A program made the translations under genes and the position numbers. A stretch of 64,000 nt of DNA from Pseudonocardia lacus (GTDB lineage Bacteria > Actinomycetota > Actinomycetes > Mycobacteriales > Pseudonocardiaceae): NCBI RefSeq assembly GCF_018531445.1, contig NZ_JAHDTH010000020.1:1-64000 (forward strand). Direction: 5' to 3'. Numbering within the stretch: position 1 is the stretch's first letter; every line of letters starts with the position of its first letter. This document shows positions 1 through 7,870 of the stretch, one piece after another. The notes beneath the pieces are model-generated. The model had not been told where the DNA came from. It did no database searches and saw only the letters and a list, made by a program, of their open reading frames with translations.

Positions 1-2447
1 TGGCCGGCCCGCGGCATGCCGTCGTGGGCGGTGCGCTCGGCGTCGGCCAGCAGCTCGCGGGCGGCCCGGCCGGCCTCGGCCGCGGTCTTGCGGCCGGCGG
101 CGGCCGCATCGGCCTCGGCGCCGATCGCCAGCGCGTCGAGCATGATCCGGCCGAGCTGCGGGGCGAGATCGGGGTAGAGCCCGCCCAACCCGTCCAGCGC
201 CCGGCCCAGCAGCTCGGCGGCCCGCTCCGGCTGCCCCTGCCACAGCGCCGCCTCGCCGCTGGCCTGCCCGACGAACAGGATCACCTGCTCGTCGACCGAG
301 TCGAAGTCGCGCAGCTCCGCCAGCCGGCGCTCGGCCTGCTCGAAGCGGCCGCGGGCGACCACCGGCAGCATCCCGGCCGCGGAGAGCCGGGTGGCCACCG
401 CGGCCGACACCGACTCGCCGGCGATCTCGGCCGCCGCCTCGGCGGAGTCCCAGTCGCCGCGCAGGAAGCGGGCGACGACGTGCGCCACGCGCAGGTCGAG
501 GCCCTCGCCGCTCCAGGTGAGTCCGGTGGCGGCGGCGCGCGCCTCCCCCTCGGCGAACTCGTCGCCCGCCTCGGTCAGCCGGCCGGCGTCCAGCAGGGAC
601 ATCCCGGTGACGTAGTAGACCCGCAGCTCCACCGACAGGTTGCCGGAGCTGCGGGCCAGCGGCTTGGCCCGGCCCAGCCGGGCCCTGGCCCGCTCCGCGT
701 CGCCGCGGAACTCGTCGTAGGAGGCCAGGGTGGTGAGCGCGAACGCCTTGGCCGAGGCCATCGCCGAGGTCGGGTCGGGATCGGGGCCGGTGACCTCGAT
801 GGCGGCCCGGGCCGCGTCGTGCGCCTCGCTCAACCGGTCGAGCCGCATCAGCGCCCGGGCGAGCACCGCGTTCGCCCAGGCCGCGTGCTCGCCCGGCGGC
901 TCGTCGGCGATGACCTCCAGGGCCCGCTCGGCCGCGGCCAGCGCCTCCTGCTCGCGGCCGGCCAGCTCCAGCAGCCGCAGGGCGTAGCGGCGCGCGATCG
1001 CGGACGTGCGGTACGGGTCGCCCGCCTCCTCGGCCAGCTCCAGCGCGCGCAGGCCCAGCGCGATCCCGCGGTCGGGGTCGCCGGTGGCGCTGGCGCCCCA
1101 CGCGGCCCAGCGGGTCAGCGTGCCCTCGTCGACGCCGGCGACCCGCTCGGCGTCGGGCACGGCCGACCACAGCTCGATCGCCCGCTCGGCGTGCTGCAAC
1201 ATCTCCGCGGGGGCCTCCCGCTCGTTGGCCTCGCGGGCGGCCTGCACGGACGCGGTGAGCGCGAGCGGCAGGTCGTGGCCGGCCATCGCGTGGTGGGCCA
1301 GCTCGGCCGCCCGGTTGCCGGTGCCCGGCGGCAGCTGGGCGAGCAGCGCGGCGTAAGCGGCGTGCAGCCTGCTGCGCTCGCCGGGCAGCAGCTCGTGGTA
1401 GATCGCCTCGCGCAGCAGCTCGTGGCGGAAGAGGTAGGTGTCGCCCCTGGTCGGCGAGCTCTCCTCGGCGATCAGGACGTGGTGCGCCGCGGCGTCGCGC
1501 AGCGCCTGCTCCAGCTCGTCGACGTCGAGGCCGGACACCGCGGCCAGCTGGTCGTGGCGGACCCGGCGGCCGGCGACCGAGGCGATCCGCAGCACCCGCT
1601 GGGTGGCGGTGGGCAGGCCCTCGACGCGGGCCACCAGCACCTCGGCTAGCCCGTGCGGCATGCCGTCGGCGGAGGCGGAGACCAGCTCCTCGGCGAAGAA
1701 CGCGTTGCCCTCGCTGCGCCGGGCCGCCGTGCGCATCACCTGCTCGGAGAGCGTGCCCGCGGCCAGCTGGCGGACCAGCTGCAGCGCGTCGGCCCGGTCG
1801 AGCGGGGGCAGCTCGATCCGCTCGACGGCCGGCAGCCGGATGAGCTCGGACAGCACCGCGCGCAGCGGGTGGCGGCGGTGCAGGTCGTCGGAGCGGTAGG
1901 TGGCCAGCACGACCAGCCGCTGCCCGGTCAGCCGGGACAGCAGGAAGACCAGCAGGTCGCGGCTGGAGCGGTCGGCCCAGTGCAGGTCCTCCACGACGAC
2001 GAGGGCCGGCCCGTCGGCCGTCAGCTCGGCGAGCGCGGACAGCACGGCGTCGAACACCTGCAGCTGGCCCAGCTCGCGGTGCTCGCCGTCCTGCTGCTCG
2101 GCGCGCGGGACCCCGCCGGGCAGCAGGTGGCGCAGGGCGACGTGCTCGGCCACCAGCTCCGGGCGGGTGGCCGCCAGCGCCCCGACGATCTCGGTGAACG
2201 GCAGGTACGGCAGCGCGGACTCGCCGGTGTCGAGGCAGCGCCCGACCAGGACGCTGAACCCGGCCGCGGCGGCGCGCTCGCTGGCCTCGGCGACCAGCCG
2301 CGACTTGCCCACGCCCGCGTCGCCGGACAGCAGCACCCCCGTCGGCCGCCCGGCCGCGGCGCGCTCCAGCGCCGCGGCCAGCGCCTTGATCTCGACGTGC
2401 CGCCCGACCAGCTCGATCCCGACCCCCAACCGCCCCACGCCGCTCAT
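1..2447 (-). CDS. AAA-family ATPase transcriptional regulator (LuxR/MalT-like), C-terminus beyond window
   Basis: The reading frame is open from an ATG at 2447 to the left edge, giving about 815 residues without a stop. Residues 39-46 form a Walker A loop (GDAGVGKS), and a Walker B-like stretch (LVVVEDLHWADRS) follows around residue 135. After the ATPase domain comes a long helical alanine/leucine/glutamate-rich part that looks like TPR repeats. This order (AAA_16 ATPase, then helical repeats) is typical of large actinobacterial signal-transduction ATPases that usually end in a LuxR helix-turn-helix. That end lies outside the window, so DNA binding is inferred. No clear ribosome binding site is seen. 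The gene starts 11 bp after a small gene on the same strand and is probably coupled to it. The ligand is unknown. Confidence 0.8.
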   Translation of the reverse strand, partial: MSGVGRLGVGIELVGRHVEIKALAAALERAAAGRPTGVLLSGDAGVGKSRLVAEASERAAAAGFSVLVGRCLDTGESALPYLPFTEIVGALAATRPELVAEHVALRHLLPGGVPRAEQQDGEHRELGQLQVFDAVLSALAELTADGPALVVVEDLHWADRSSRDLLVFLLSRLTGQRLVVLATYRSDDLHRRHPLRAVLSELIRLPAVERIELPPLDRADALQLVRQLAAGTLSEQVMRTAARRSEGNAFFAEELVSASADGMPHGLAEVLVARVEGLPTATQRVLRIASVAGRRVRHDQLAAVSGLDVDELEQALRDAAAHHVLIAEESSPTRGDTYLFRHELLREAIYHELLPGERSRLHAAYAALLAQLPPGTGNRAAELAHHAMAGHDLPLALTASVQAAREANEREAPAEMLQHAERAIELWSAVPDAERVAGVDEGTLTRWAAWGASATGDPDRGIALGLRALELAEEAGDPYRTSAIARRYALRLLELAGREQEALAAAERALEVIADEPPGEHAAWANAVLARALMRLDRLSEAHDAARAAIEVTGPDPDPTSAMASAKAFALTTLASYDEFRGDAERARARLGRAKPLARSSGNLSVELRVYYVTGMSLLDAGRLTEAGDEFAEGEARAAATGLTWSGEGLDLRVAHVVARFLRGDWDSAEAAAEIAGESVSAAVATRLSAAGMLPVVARGRFEQAERRLAELRDFDSVDEQVILFVGQASGEAALWQGQPERAAELLGRALDGLGGLYPDLAPQLGRIMLDALAIGAEADAAAAGRKTAAEAGRAARELLADAERTAHDGMPRAG

Positions 2448-2458
2448 CGTGACACGGG

Positions 2459-2722
2459 TTACCGACGGTTTCCGTCGAGTTCGCCGACGGTGCACATCTT
2501 CGCCGCCCCGCCGCTCCGGCCCGCGGGCTCCGACGGCGGGGAGTACCGGTCGTGGCGGCCCTCCCGCGCCGCCATCTGCGCCACAGCCTCGTCGGCGGCG
2601 CGCCGCAGGGCCCGGCGCCCGGCGCGCGCGAGCGAGGCGAGGCGGTACTCGCGGGCCTCGGCCATCAGCTTCCCGCGGCGGTGGTCGGTCTCGACGGTGG
2701 TCATGGTCATGTCGATGAACAT
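2459..2722 (-). CDS. Small hypothetical protein (87 aa), cotranscribed with the downstream ATPase regulator
   Basis: I do not recognise this family. The protein is rich in Arg, Ala and Glu. Its N-terminal half (residues 8-50) is predicted helical and charged, with no membrane segment or signal peptide. The C-terminal 35 residues are probably disordered. The start is set at the ATG at 2722; an ATG at 2710 is also possible, and the frame stays open far upstream into repeat sequence, which I consider non-coding. It ends 11 bp before the ATPase regulator on the same strand, which suggests an operon. Codon positions look like neighbouring genes, but a chance open frame cannot be excluded in such GC-rich DNA. 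Confidence 0.5.
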   Translation of the reverse strand: MFIDMTMTTVETDHRRGKLMAEAREYRLASLARAGRRALRRAADEAVAQMAAREGRHDRYSPPSEPAGRSGGAAKMCTVGELDGNRR

Positions 2723-2977
2723 GCTCCGAGGTTCGCCCTGAGGCCGGGGGGTCGGCATCGGACGATCACGTCGGGGTGGTGGGGGGTGCGGGGGGCTGGG
2801 GGCTGAGGGGTAAGGGGCTGGGGGGTGGGGGTAAGGCATTGCCGCAGTCGGGTGGGCTCCGAGGTGGGTACGCGATTTGAGGGGCCTCCGGCGGCTCCTA
2901 CGCGGAGGGCGACCTCTGATCGAGCAGGGGCTTCCGGGGTGTGGTGTGGCCGCTTCGCGGCCGAGCGGGGCGGGCGG

Positions 2978-3096
2978 GTGTCCTCGCAGCGCCGGGGTGG
3001 GTGTCGCAGCGCCGGGTGGGTGTCCTCGCAGCGCCGGGTGGGTGTCGCAGCCCGCCGTGGGTCGTCGCAGCCCGCCGGCGGGCTGCGAGGACACCG
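2978..3096. repeat. Tandem array of about 20-bp TCGCAG repeats ending in a palindrome
   Basis: Five back-to-back units of 19-23 bp begin at 2978, 3001, 3020, 3042 and 3061. Each is built on GTGTC(CT)TCGCAGC followed by GCCGGGTGG or a variant. The last unit runs into a palindrome around GCAGCCCGCCGGCGGGCTGC (3067-3086). Related sequence occurs near 43.84 kb and, in the opposite orientation, near 63.52 kb. The open frames that cross it in several phases look like by-products of the repeat, not genes. Confidence 0.8.
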
Positions 3097-3169
3097 CCGG
3101 GTCTGCGAGGACCCCGACTCACATGATCGACTCAGCCGGGGAGGGTGACCACGCACCCCGGCTGGCCTC

Positions 3170-3239
3170 TTCGCAGGGTCCTCGTGATCCGCGCAGGGTC
3201 TACGGCACCTGCGAGGACCACGCCGCCCCTGCGAAGACG
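3170..3239. repeat. Dispersed intergenic repeat, copy 1 (second copy at 63689-63758)
   Basis: The last 41 bp (3199-3239, starting TCTACGGCACCTGCGA) match 63718-63758 with one mismatch, and the preceding 29 bp are recognisably related. It contains inverted TCGCAGG / CCTGCGA half-sites, linking it to the array at 2978-3096. No gene is seen between 2723 and 3482 apart from these repeats. Confidence 0.8.
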
Positions 3240-3482
3240 ACCCACCCCCAACCGCGGACCGAACGGGAAGCCCCGATCCGGGCGGCGTGGGCGGTCCACG
3301 GCACTGGCGCGGCGCTACCGGAGGCCCGAAGGCGTGTCCGGGGCCACTGCCGGAGCTGCACCGGCTGACAACCGGCCTCCCACAGCCTCGGACCCCTGCC
3401 CGCCTGCACCTCCGCCGCCCGACGGCGTTACCGTTGACACGTCCGGCGGTAGCCGGCACCGATGCGACGAGGAGGAGAGCAG

Positions 3483-3728
3483 ATGCCCCCCGCCGGCAAG
3501 CCCGTTCGGGCGCCGCGTAAGAAGGTCAACCCGCTGCACGCGAAGCGGATCAAGGAAGTGGACTGGAAGGACGTGACGCTGCTGCGGCAGTTCATCTCCG
3601 ACCGGGGCAAGATCCGGGCCCGCCGGGTCACCGGGCTGACCCCCCAGCAGCAGCGCCAGGTGGCTGTCGCCATCCGCAACGCGCGGGAGATGGCCCTGTT
3701 GCCCTACCCCCGCGCAGGCCGCGGCTGA
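3483..3728 (+). CDS. rpsR: 30S ribosomal protein S18, cysteine-free paralogue
   Basis: The 81-residue protein has the S18 core: the [15 protein letters not shown] motif, a [20 protein letters not shown]-type C-terminal helix and a basic N-terminus. S18 binds the 30S platform next to S6. The N-terminal CxxC found in zinc-type actinobacterial S18 is absent ([14 protein letters not shown] instead), so this is the zinc-independent type often called RpsR2. In many actinobacteria that paralogue is grouped with cysteine-free L28, L33 and S14 and controlled by Zur. Here it stands alone and I see no obvious Zur box. The start is the ATG at 3483, 5 nt after GGAGGAG. A possible -35 TTGACA lies at 3434-3439. 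Confidence 0.92.
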   Translation: MPPAGKPVRAPRKKVNPLHAKRIKEVDWKDVTLLRQFISDRGKIRARRVTGLTPQQQRQVAVAIRNAREMALLPYPRAGRG

Positions 3729-3781
3729 GGCCGTGTAGAGTTGTCGACGCCGCCCGGGAGTGACCGTCCGAGCGGCCGGCC

Positions 3782-3857
3782 GCCCCTTTAGCTCAGTCGG
3801 CAGAGCGTCTCCATGGTAAGGAGAAGGTCTACGGTTCGATTCCGTAAAGGGGCTCCA
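3782..3857 (+). tRNA. tRNA-Thr (GGT anticodon)
   Basis: A 76-nt cloverleaf with a 7-bp acceptor stem (GCCCCTT with AAGGGGC), discriminator T and encoded CCA. The anticodon stem TCTCC/GGAGA closes the loop ATGGTAA, giving anticodon GGT. The T arm contains GGTTCGATTCC. It opens the tRNA-Thr / tRNA-Met / rpmG group. Confidence 0.96.
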
Positions 3858-3882
3858 GCGGAGTGCATCGTCCACTCCGCGC

Positions 3883-3955
3883 AGCGGTGTAGCTCAGTTG
3901 GTAGAGCAAGCGGCTCATAATCGCTGTGTCGCCGGTTCAAGTCCGGCCACCGCTA
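3883..3955 (+). tRNA. tRNA-Met (CAT anticodon, elongator type)
   Basis: The acceptor stem AGCGGTG pairs with CACCGCT, the discriminator is A at 3955, and CCA is not encoded. The anticodon stem AGCGG/TCGCT (one G-T pair) closes the loop CTCATAA, giving CAT. Position between tRNA-Thr and rpmG matches the elongator tRNA-Met of Mycobacterium. A lysidine-modified tRNA-Ile2 also carries CAT and cannot be fully excluded by eye. Confidence 0.93.
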
Positions 3956-4001
3956 CCCGGCACCCGCTCCACTCGTTAGTCGTTCACAGGAGGCACCCGC
4001 G

Positions 4002-4169
4002 ATGGCGAAGGCCACGGACGTCCGGCCGAAGATCACGCTGGCGTGCGAGGTGTGCAAGCACCGCAACTACATCACCAAGAAGAACCGGCGCAACGACCCC
4101 GACCGGCTCGCGCTGAAGAAGTTCTGCCCGAACTGCAGCGTGCACCGCGAGCACCGCGAGACCCGCTGA
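4002..4169 (+). CDS. rpmG: 50S ribosomal protein L33 (zinc-binding type)
   Basis: A 55-residue protein with the L33 pattern. It keeps two CxxC pairs, CEVC at 15-18 and CPNC at 42-45, so it is the zinc-containing form, unlike the cysteine-free S18 at 3483. L33 sits near the E site of the large subunit. The ATG at 4002 follows CAGGAGG at a good distance. It probably shares a transcript with the two upstream tRNAs and the hydratase pair that begins 2 bp after its stop. Confidence 0.96.
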   Translation: MAKATDVRPKITLACEVCKHRNYITKKNRRNDPDRLALKKFCPNCSVHREHRETR

Positions 4170-4171
4170 GG

Positions 4172-4618
4172 GTGGTCGACCAGTCGCTGGTCGGCCGCAC
4201 GCTGCCGCCGACCGCGCCGTACCTGGTCGGACGGCAGAAGGTCACGGAGTTCGCCCTCGCCATCGGTGAGGGCGATTCCGTGTGTCTGGACGTCGACGCG
4301 GCCCGCGCCGCGGGTCACCCCGATGTCGTCGCGCCCCCCACGTTCACCATCGCGTTCGTGCTGCCGGCGATCGAGGCGTTCCTGCGCGACCCCGAGGTCG
4401 GGTGGGACTACGCGCACATGGTCCACGCCGAGCAGTCGATCTCGCTGCACCGCCCGGTGCACGCCGGCGACGAGCTGGCCACCACCATCCACGTCGACGA
4501 CCTGCGCACCCGCGCCGGCAGCCACATGTTGACGCTGCGCTGTGAGGTCGCCGACACCGCGGGCGCGGCGGTCGCCACCTGCAAGGCCGTCCTCGTCACG
4601 CAGGCGGGTGCGGAGTGA
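4172..4618 (+). CDS. MaoC-like hot-dog dehydratase subunit, HadA-like
   Basis: 148 residues from GTG 4172, 2 bp after the rpmG stop, with no separate ribosome binding site. The fold is a FAS1/MaoC N-terminal hot-dog domain (GRTLPPTAPYLVGRQKV, then APPTFTIAFVLP and AEQSISLHRPVHAGDEL). In Mycobacterium the gene at this locus is hadA, the structural half of a (3R)-hydroxyacyl-ACP dehydratase in the FAS-II cycle. HadA lacks the catalytic dyad and works as a heterodimer with HadB. The stop overlaps the next start (GTGA), which fits a heterodimer. Pseudonocardia-type organisms are not thought to make mycolic acids, so the true substrate here is unknown. Confidence 0.85.
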   Translation: MVDQSLVGRTLPPTAPYLVGRQKVTEFALAIGEGDSVCLDVDAARAAGHPDVVAPPTFTIAFVLPAIEAFLRDPEVGWDYAHMVHAEQSISLHRPVHAGDELATTIHVDDLRTRAGSHMLTLRCEVADTAGAAVATCKAVLVTQAGAE

Positions 4619-5040
4619 GCGCGCAGGCCGGGCCCGGGACGGCCAAGGGCGACGAGATCGCCCCCACCACGGTCCGGGTCACCCGGGCCGACCTCGTCCG
4701 CTACGCGGGGGCCTCCGGCGACTTCAACCCCATCCACTGGAGCGACCGCGTCGCCGGTGAGGTCGGGCTGCCCGGGGTCATCGCGCACGGGATGCTCACC
4801 ATGGCCCTCGCCGGGCGCTTCGTGAGCGCCTGGGCGGGCGGGCCCGCCGCCGTGCGCGGGCTGGGAGTGCGGTTCACGCGGCCCGTCGTCGTCCCGGACG
4901 ACGACACCGGCGCCGCGATAGAGCTCTCGGGCACCGTCTCGGGGGTCGAGGACGGCGTCGCCACCGTGGTCGTGACCGCGAAGTTCGACGGCCGCACGGT
5001 GCTGGGCAAGGCCACCGCTCAGGTGCTGCTCCCGTCCTGA
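4615..5040 (+). CDS. MaoC-like hot-dog dehydratase catalytic subunit, HadB-like
   Basis: 141 residues. It carries the hydratase-2 motif, with Asp and His of the active-site dyad in SGDFNPIHW around residues 39-47, followed by GVIAHGMLTMALAGRF. These residues dehydrate (3R)-hydroxyacyl thioesters. The GTG start overlaps the stop of the HadA-like gene by 4 nt, indicating coupled synthesis of two subunits. Mycobacterium has a third subunit, hadC, at this place; here the next feature is tRNA-Trp, so only the A-B pair exists. A role in fatty acid elongation or side-chain metabolism is inferred. Confidence 0.87.
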   Translation: MSAQAGPGTAKGDEIAPTTVRVTRADLVRYAGASGDFNPIHWSDRVAGEVGLPGVIAHGMLTMALAGRFVSAWAGGPAAVRGLGVRFTRPVVVPDDDTGAAIELSGTVSGVEDGVATVVVTAKFDGRTVLGKATAQVLLPS

Positions 5041-5061
5041 CGCGCCCGCCGGGGGTACGCG

Positions 5062-5092
5062 TTGGAGGTCGCGGATCGGGGTGCCGTACACT
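5062..5092 (+). promoter_or_regulatory. Predicted promoter for tRNA-Trp / secE
   Basis: A -10-like TACACT at 5087-5092 follows a weak -35-like TTGGAG at 5062-5067. The spacer is 19 bp, or 18 if TGGAGG is used. The position about 70 bp upstream of tRNA-Trp suits a housekeeping promoter. Prediction by eye only. Confidence 0.45.
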
Positions 5093-5160
5093 CGATCTGC
5101 TGGGTGCGTCGCTGAGTGACGCGCTCCGCCGGTGGGCCACTGGCCCGCGGCGGATGGCAC

Positions 5161-5236
<76 letters not shown>

Positions 5237-5271
5237 TTTACGCACGACCGTCGGGACGAGCTGGAGGATGC

Positions 5272-5607
5272 GTGGCTGAGGAGCGCGAGGGGGACGAGGC
5301 CGGGCGCGAGCGCCCCACCTCGGCCGCCGACCGTCGGGGCCGGCGCTCCGGCTCGGCACCCGACGCGGGAAGGGGTAGGTCCACGGCGGTCCGCGAGGGC
5401 AGGCAGGCCAAGCTCTCGCCGCCCGCCCGGCTCGCGCGCTTCATGCGCGAGGTCGTCGCCGAGCTGCGGAAGGTCATCTGGCCGTCCCGCAAGCAGCTGG
5501 TCACCTACACCATCGTCGTGCTGGTCTTCGTGTCGTTCATGGTCGCGCTCGTGTGGCTGCTGGACCTCGTGTTCGCCCAGGGTGTGCAGTACCTGTTCGG
5601 CACCTGA
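5272..5607 (+). CDS. secE: Preprotein translocase subunit SecE
   Basis: 111 residues from GTG 5272, which follows GGAGGA by 5 nt; a longer reading would run back through the tRNA. The first 50 residues are hydrophilic and rich in Arg/Glu. Then comes the SecE signature [20 protein letters not shown], the amphipathic helix and clamp, and one membrane helix at about 77-102. SecE clamps the two halves of SecY (gene at 41022) in the inner membrane. It is followed 38 bp later by nusG, the usual partner in transcription. Confidence 0.96.
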   Translation: MAEEREGDEAGRERPTSAADRRGRRSGSAPDAGRGRSTAVREGRQAKLSPPARLARFMREVVAELRKVIWPSRKQLVTYTIVVLVFVSFMVALVWLLDLVFAQGVQYLFGT

Positions 5608-5645
5608 CCGGCCACCACCTCCGGATCCAAGGAAGCGAGACCACA

Positions 5646-6533
5646 GTGACCTCCCAGGACGGCGGCCAGCGGCCGACCGACGTCGACCGGGTCGACGGCG
5701 TGCAGGACGAGGACGCCGCCGCGGAGTCCACGCACGCCGCTGAGGCCGACATCGACGCGGCCGTCGACGCGGAGGCCGCGGGTTCCGCCGAGGCCGCCGA
5801 CGCCCTCGAGGACGTCGCCGACGACACCGCCGATGAGGCAGTGGACACCGACGAGGTCGTCGAGGCCTCCGACGCGGCGGGCGCCGCCGAGGCGGTCGCC
5901 GAGCCCGAGCCCGACGTCGAGGCCGACCCGGTCGAGGAGATGCGCGCGGCCCTACGCCGCGCCCCGGGCGAGTGGTACGTCATCCACTCCTACGCCGGCT
6001 ACGAGAACAAGGTGAAGACCAACCTCGAGACCCGGGTGCAGACCCTGGACGTCGAGGACTACATCTTCCAGGTCGAGGTGCCCACCGAGGAGGTCACCGA
6101 GATCAAGAACGGCCAGCGCAAGCAGGTGCAGCGCAAGGTGCTGCCCGGCTACATCCTGGTCCGGATGGATCTCAACGACCAGTCGTGGGGCGCGGTGCGC
6201 AACACACCGGGCGTCACCGGGTTCGTCGGCGCGACCTCGAAGCCCTCGCCGCTCACGATCGACGACGTGCTGAAGTTCCTGATGCCGCGGGTCGAGCAGA
6301 AGCAGGCCACCGGCGGGGGCAAGGCCGACGTCGCCGCGTCCCCCGGCAAGCCGACGATCGAGGTCGACTTCGAGGTCGGCGAGTCGGTCACCGTGATGGA
6401 CGGCCCGTTCGCCACGCTGCCGGCCACCATCAACGAGGTCAACGTGGACGCCCAGAAGCTCAAGGTGCTGGTGTCCATCTTCGGCCGCGAGACGCCCGTC
6501 GAGCTGGCGTTCAGCCAGGTCTCGAAGATCTGA
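5646..6533 (+). CDS. nusG: Transcription termination/antitermination protein NusG
   Basis: 295 residues from GTG 5646. The NGN domain starts at about residue 109 ([20 protein letters not shown]) and binds the RNA polymerase clamp. A C-terminal KOW domain ([19 protein letters not shown]) binds Rho or S10. The first 108 residues are an Ala/Asp/Glu-rich acidic tail. Acidic N-terminal extensions are common in actinobacterial NusG, but this one is long and close to pure Ala/Asp/Glu/Val. It lies between secE and rplK, as usual. Confidence 0.96.
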   Translation: MTSQDGGQRPTDVDRVDGVQDEDAAAESTHAAEADIDAAVDAEAAGSAEAADALEDVADDTADEAVDTDEVVEASDAAGAAEAVAEPEPDVEADPVEEMRAALRRAPGEWYVIHSYAGYENKVKTNLETRVQTLDVEDYIFQVEVPTEEVTEIKNGQRKQVQRKVLPGYILVRMDLNDQSWGAVRNTPGVTGFVGATSKPSPLTIDDVLKFLMPRVEQKQATGGGKADVAASPGKPTIEVDFEVGESVTVMDGPFATLPATINEVNVDAQKLKVLVSIFGRETPVELAFSQVSKI

Positions 6534-6584
6534 TCCCACCGCGGTCGCCATGGCCGCGCGCTCAACCACGAACAGGGAATAGCG

Positions 6585-7019
6585 ATGCCCCCCAAGAAGC
6601 GGAAGCTCTCCGCGATCATCAAGCTCCAGATCAAGGCCGGGGCGGCCACCCCGGCCCCGCCGGTCGGTCCCGCGCTGGGTCAGCACGGCGTGAACATCAT
6701 GGAGTTCTGCAAGGCCTACAACGCCGCCACCGAGGCCCAGCGCGGCGACATCGTGCCGGTCGAGATCAAGGTCTACGAGGACCGCTCGTTCGACTTCACC
6801 CTCAAGACCCCTCCGGCGGCGCGCCTGCTGCTGAAGGCGGCCGGTGTGGAGAAGGGCAGCGGCGAGCCGCACGTCAAGAAGGTGGCCACGGTCACCATGG
6901 AGCAGGTCCGCCAGATCGCGCAGACCAAGCTGGCCGACCTCAACGCCACCGACATCGACCAGGCCACGAAGATCATCGCCGGCACCGCCCGGTCGATGGG
7001 AATCACGGTCGCGGGCTGA
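6585..7019 (+). CDS. rplK: 50S ribosomal protein L11
   Basis: 144 residues, the normal length. The N-terminal domain has [20 protein letters not shown] (conserved Pro residues that touch thiopeptide antibiotics and 23S helix 43/44). The C-terminal domain ends [17 protein letters not shown]11 forms the GTPase-associated centre with the L10-L7/L12 stalk encoded at 11749-12757. A purine-rich stretch precedes ATG 6585. Confidence 0.98.
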   Translation: MPPKKRKLSAIIKLQIKAGAATPAPPVGPALGQHGVNIMEFCKAYNAATEAQRGDIVPVEIKVYEDRSFDFTLKTPPAARLLLKAAGVEKGSGEPHVKKVATVTMEQVRQIAQTKLADLNATDIDQATKIIAGTARSMGITVAG

Positions 7020-7103
7020 CGCGTTCCCTCCCTGTCACACCCTGATCGCGTGGGAGAGCCGAGCGCGGCTCGCACCACGACCTGACCCGCAGAGGACAGT
7101 TCC

Positions 7104-7823
7104 ATGGCACAGCGCAGCAAGGTCTACCGCGAGGCCGCCGAGAAGATCGAGGCCGGACGGCTCTACACCCCGCTGGAGGCGGCCAACCTCGCCCGCGAGA
7201 CCTCCAGCAGCAAGATGGACGCGACCGTCGAGGTCGCGATGCGCCTCGGCGTCGACCCCCGCAAGGCCGACCAGATGGTCCGCGGCACGGTCAGCCTGCC
7301 GCACGGCACCGGCAAGACCGTCCGCGTGATCGTCTTCGCGACCGGCGACAAGGCCGCTGAGGCCGAGGCGGCCGGCGCCGACGCGGTGGGCGCCGAGGAC
7401 CTGATCGAGCGCATCCAGGGCGGCTGGCTGGAGTTCGACGCCGCCATCGCCACCCCCGACCAGATGGCCAAGGTCGGCCGGATCGCCCGCATCCTGGGCC
7501 CGCGCGGCCTGATGCCGAACCCGAAGACCGGCACCGTCACCCCGGACGTCACCAAGGCCGTCCAGGACATCAAGGGCGGCAAGATCAGCTTCCGGGTCGA
7601 CAAGCAGTCGAACCTGCACCTCATCATCGGCAAGGCCTCCTTCCCCACCGAGAAGCTGGTGGAGAACTACGGCATCGCCCTCGACGAGATCCTGCGGGCC
7701 AAGCCGTCGGCGGCCAAGGGCCGGTACATCAAGAAGATCACCATCTCGACCACCACGGGCCCGGGCATCCCGGTCGACCCGAACCGCACCCGCAACCTGC
7801 TGGTGGACGAGACCTCGGCCTGA
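7104..7823 (+). CDS. rplA: 50S ribosomal protein L1
   Basis: 239 residues, full length. Signatures are [34 protein letters not shown] (the conserved L1 loop) and [16 protein letters not shown]1 forms the mobile stalk at the E site. It lies 84 bp after rplK and is followed by a strong hairpin, so the secE-nusG-rplK-rplA transcript probably ends here. In many bacteria L1 represses its own operon; no target was identified. Confidence 0.98.
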   Translation: MAQRSKVYREAAEKIEAGRLYTPLEAANLARETSSSKMDATVEVAMRLGVDPRKADQMVRGTVSLPHGTGKTVRVIVFATGDKAAEAEAAGADAVGAEDLIERIQGGWLEFDAAIATPDQMAKVGRIARILGPRGLMPNPKTGTVTPDVTKAVQDIKGGKISFRVDKQSNLHLIIGKASFPTEKLVENYGIALDEILRAKPSAAKGRYIKKITISTTTGPGIPVDPNRTRNLLVDETSA

Positions 7824-7839
7824 CCGAGCGCACGACCCC

Positions 7840-7870
7840 GCGCCCCGTCACCGCTCAGGTGGCGGGGCGC
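7840..7870 (+). terminator. Hairpin terminator after rplA (shared with convergent DUF6010 gene)
   Basis: A 13-bp stem, GCGCCCCGTCACC with GGTGGCGGGGCGC (one G-T), closes a 5-nt loop. There is no U-tract, as is common in actinobacteria. It overlaps the 3' end of the convergent gene, so it could stop both transcripts. Confidence 0.75.

Noticed and set aside
24-2741. Long plus-strand frames opposite the ATPase regulator (541 and 362 codons)
   Set aside because: The minus strand has Walker A and B motifs and a continuous ATPase; the plus frames are Arg/Gly/Gln-rich shadows.
2978-3096. CRISPR array
   Set aside because: The units are contiguous, 19-23 bp long and have no unique spacers.
2707-3459. 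Overlapping frames in the 2.75-3.45 kb repeat region, in both strands
   Set aside because: Their residues come from tandem repeats read in several frames (e.g. repeated SSQRRVG-like strings); no start sites or families.
3420-3482. Zur box upstream of the cysteine-free rpsR
   Set aside because: No AT-rich palindrome of the TGAAAATNATTTTCA type can be seen.
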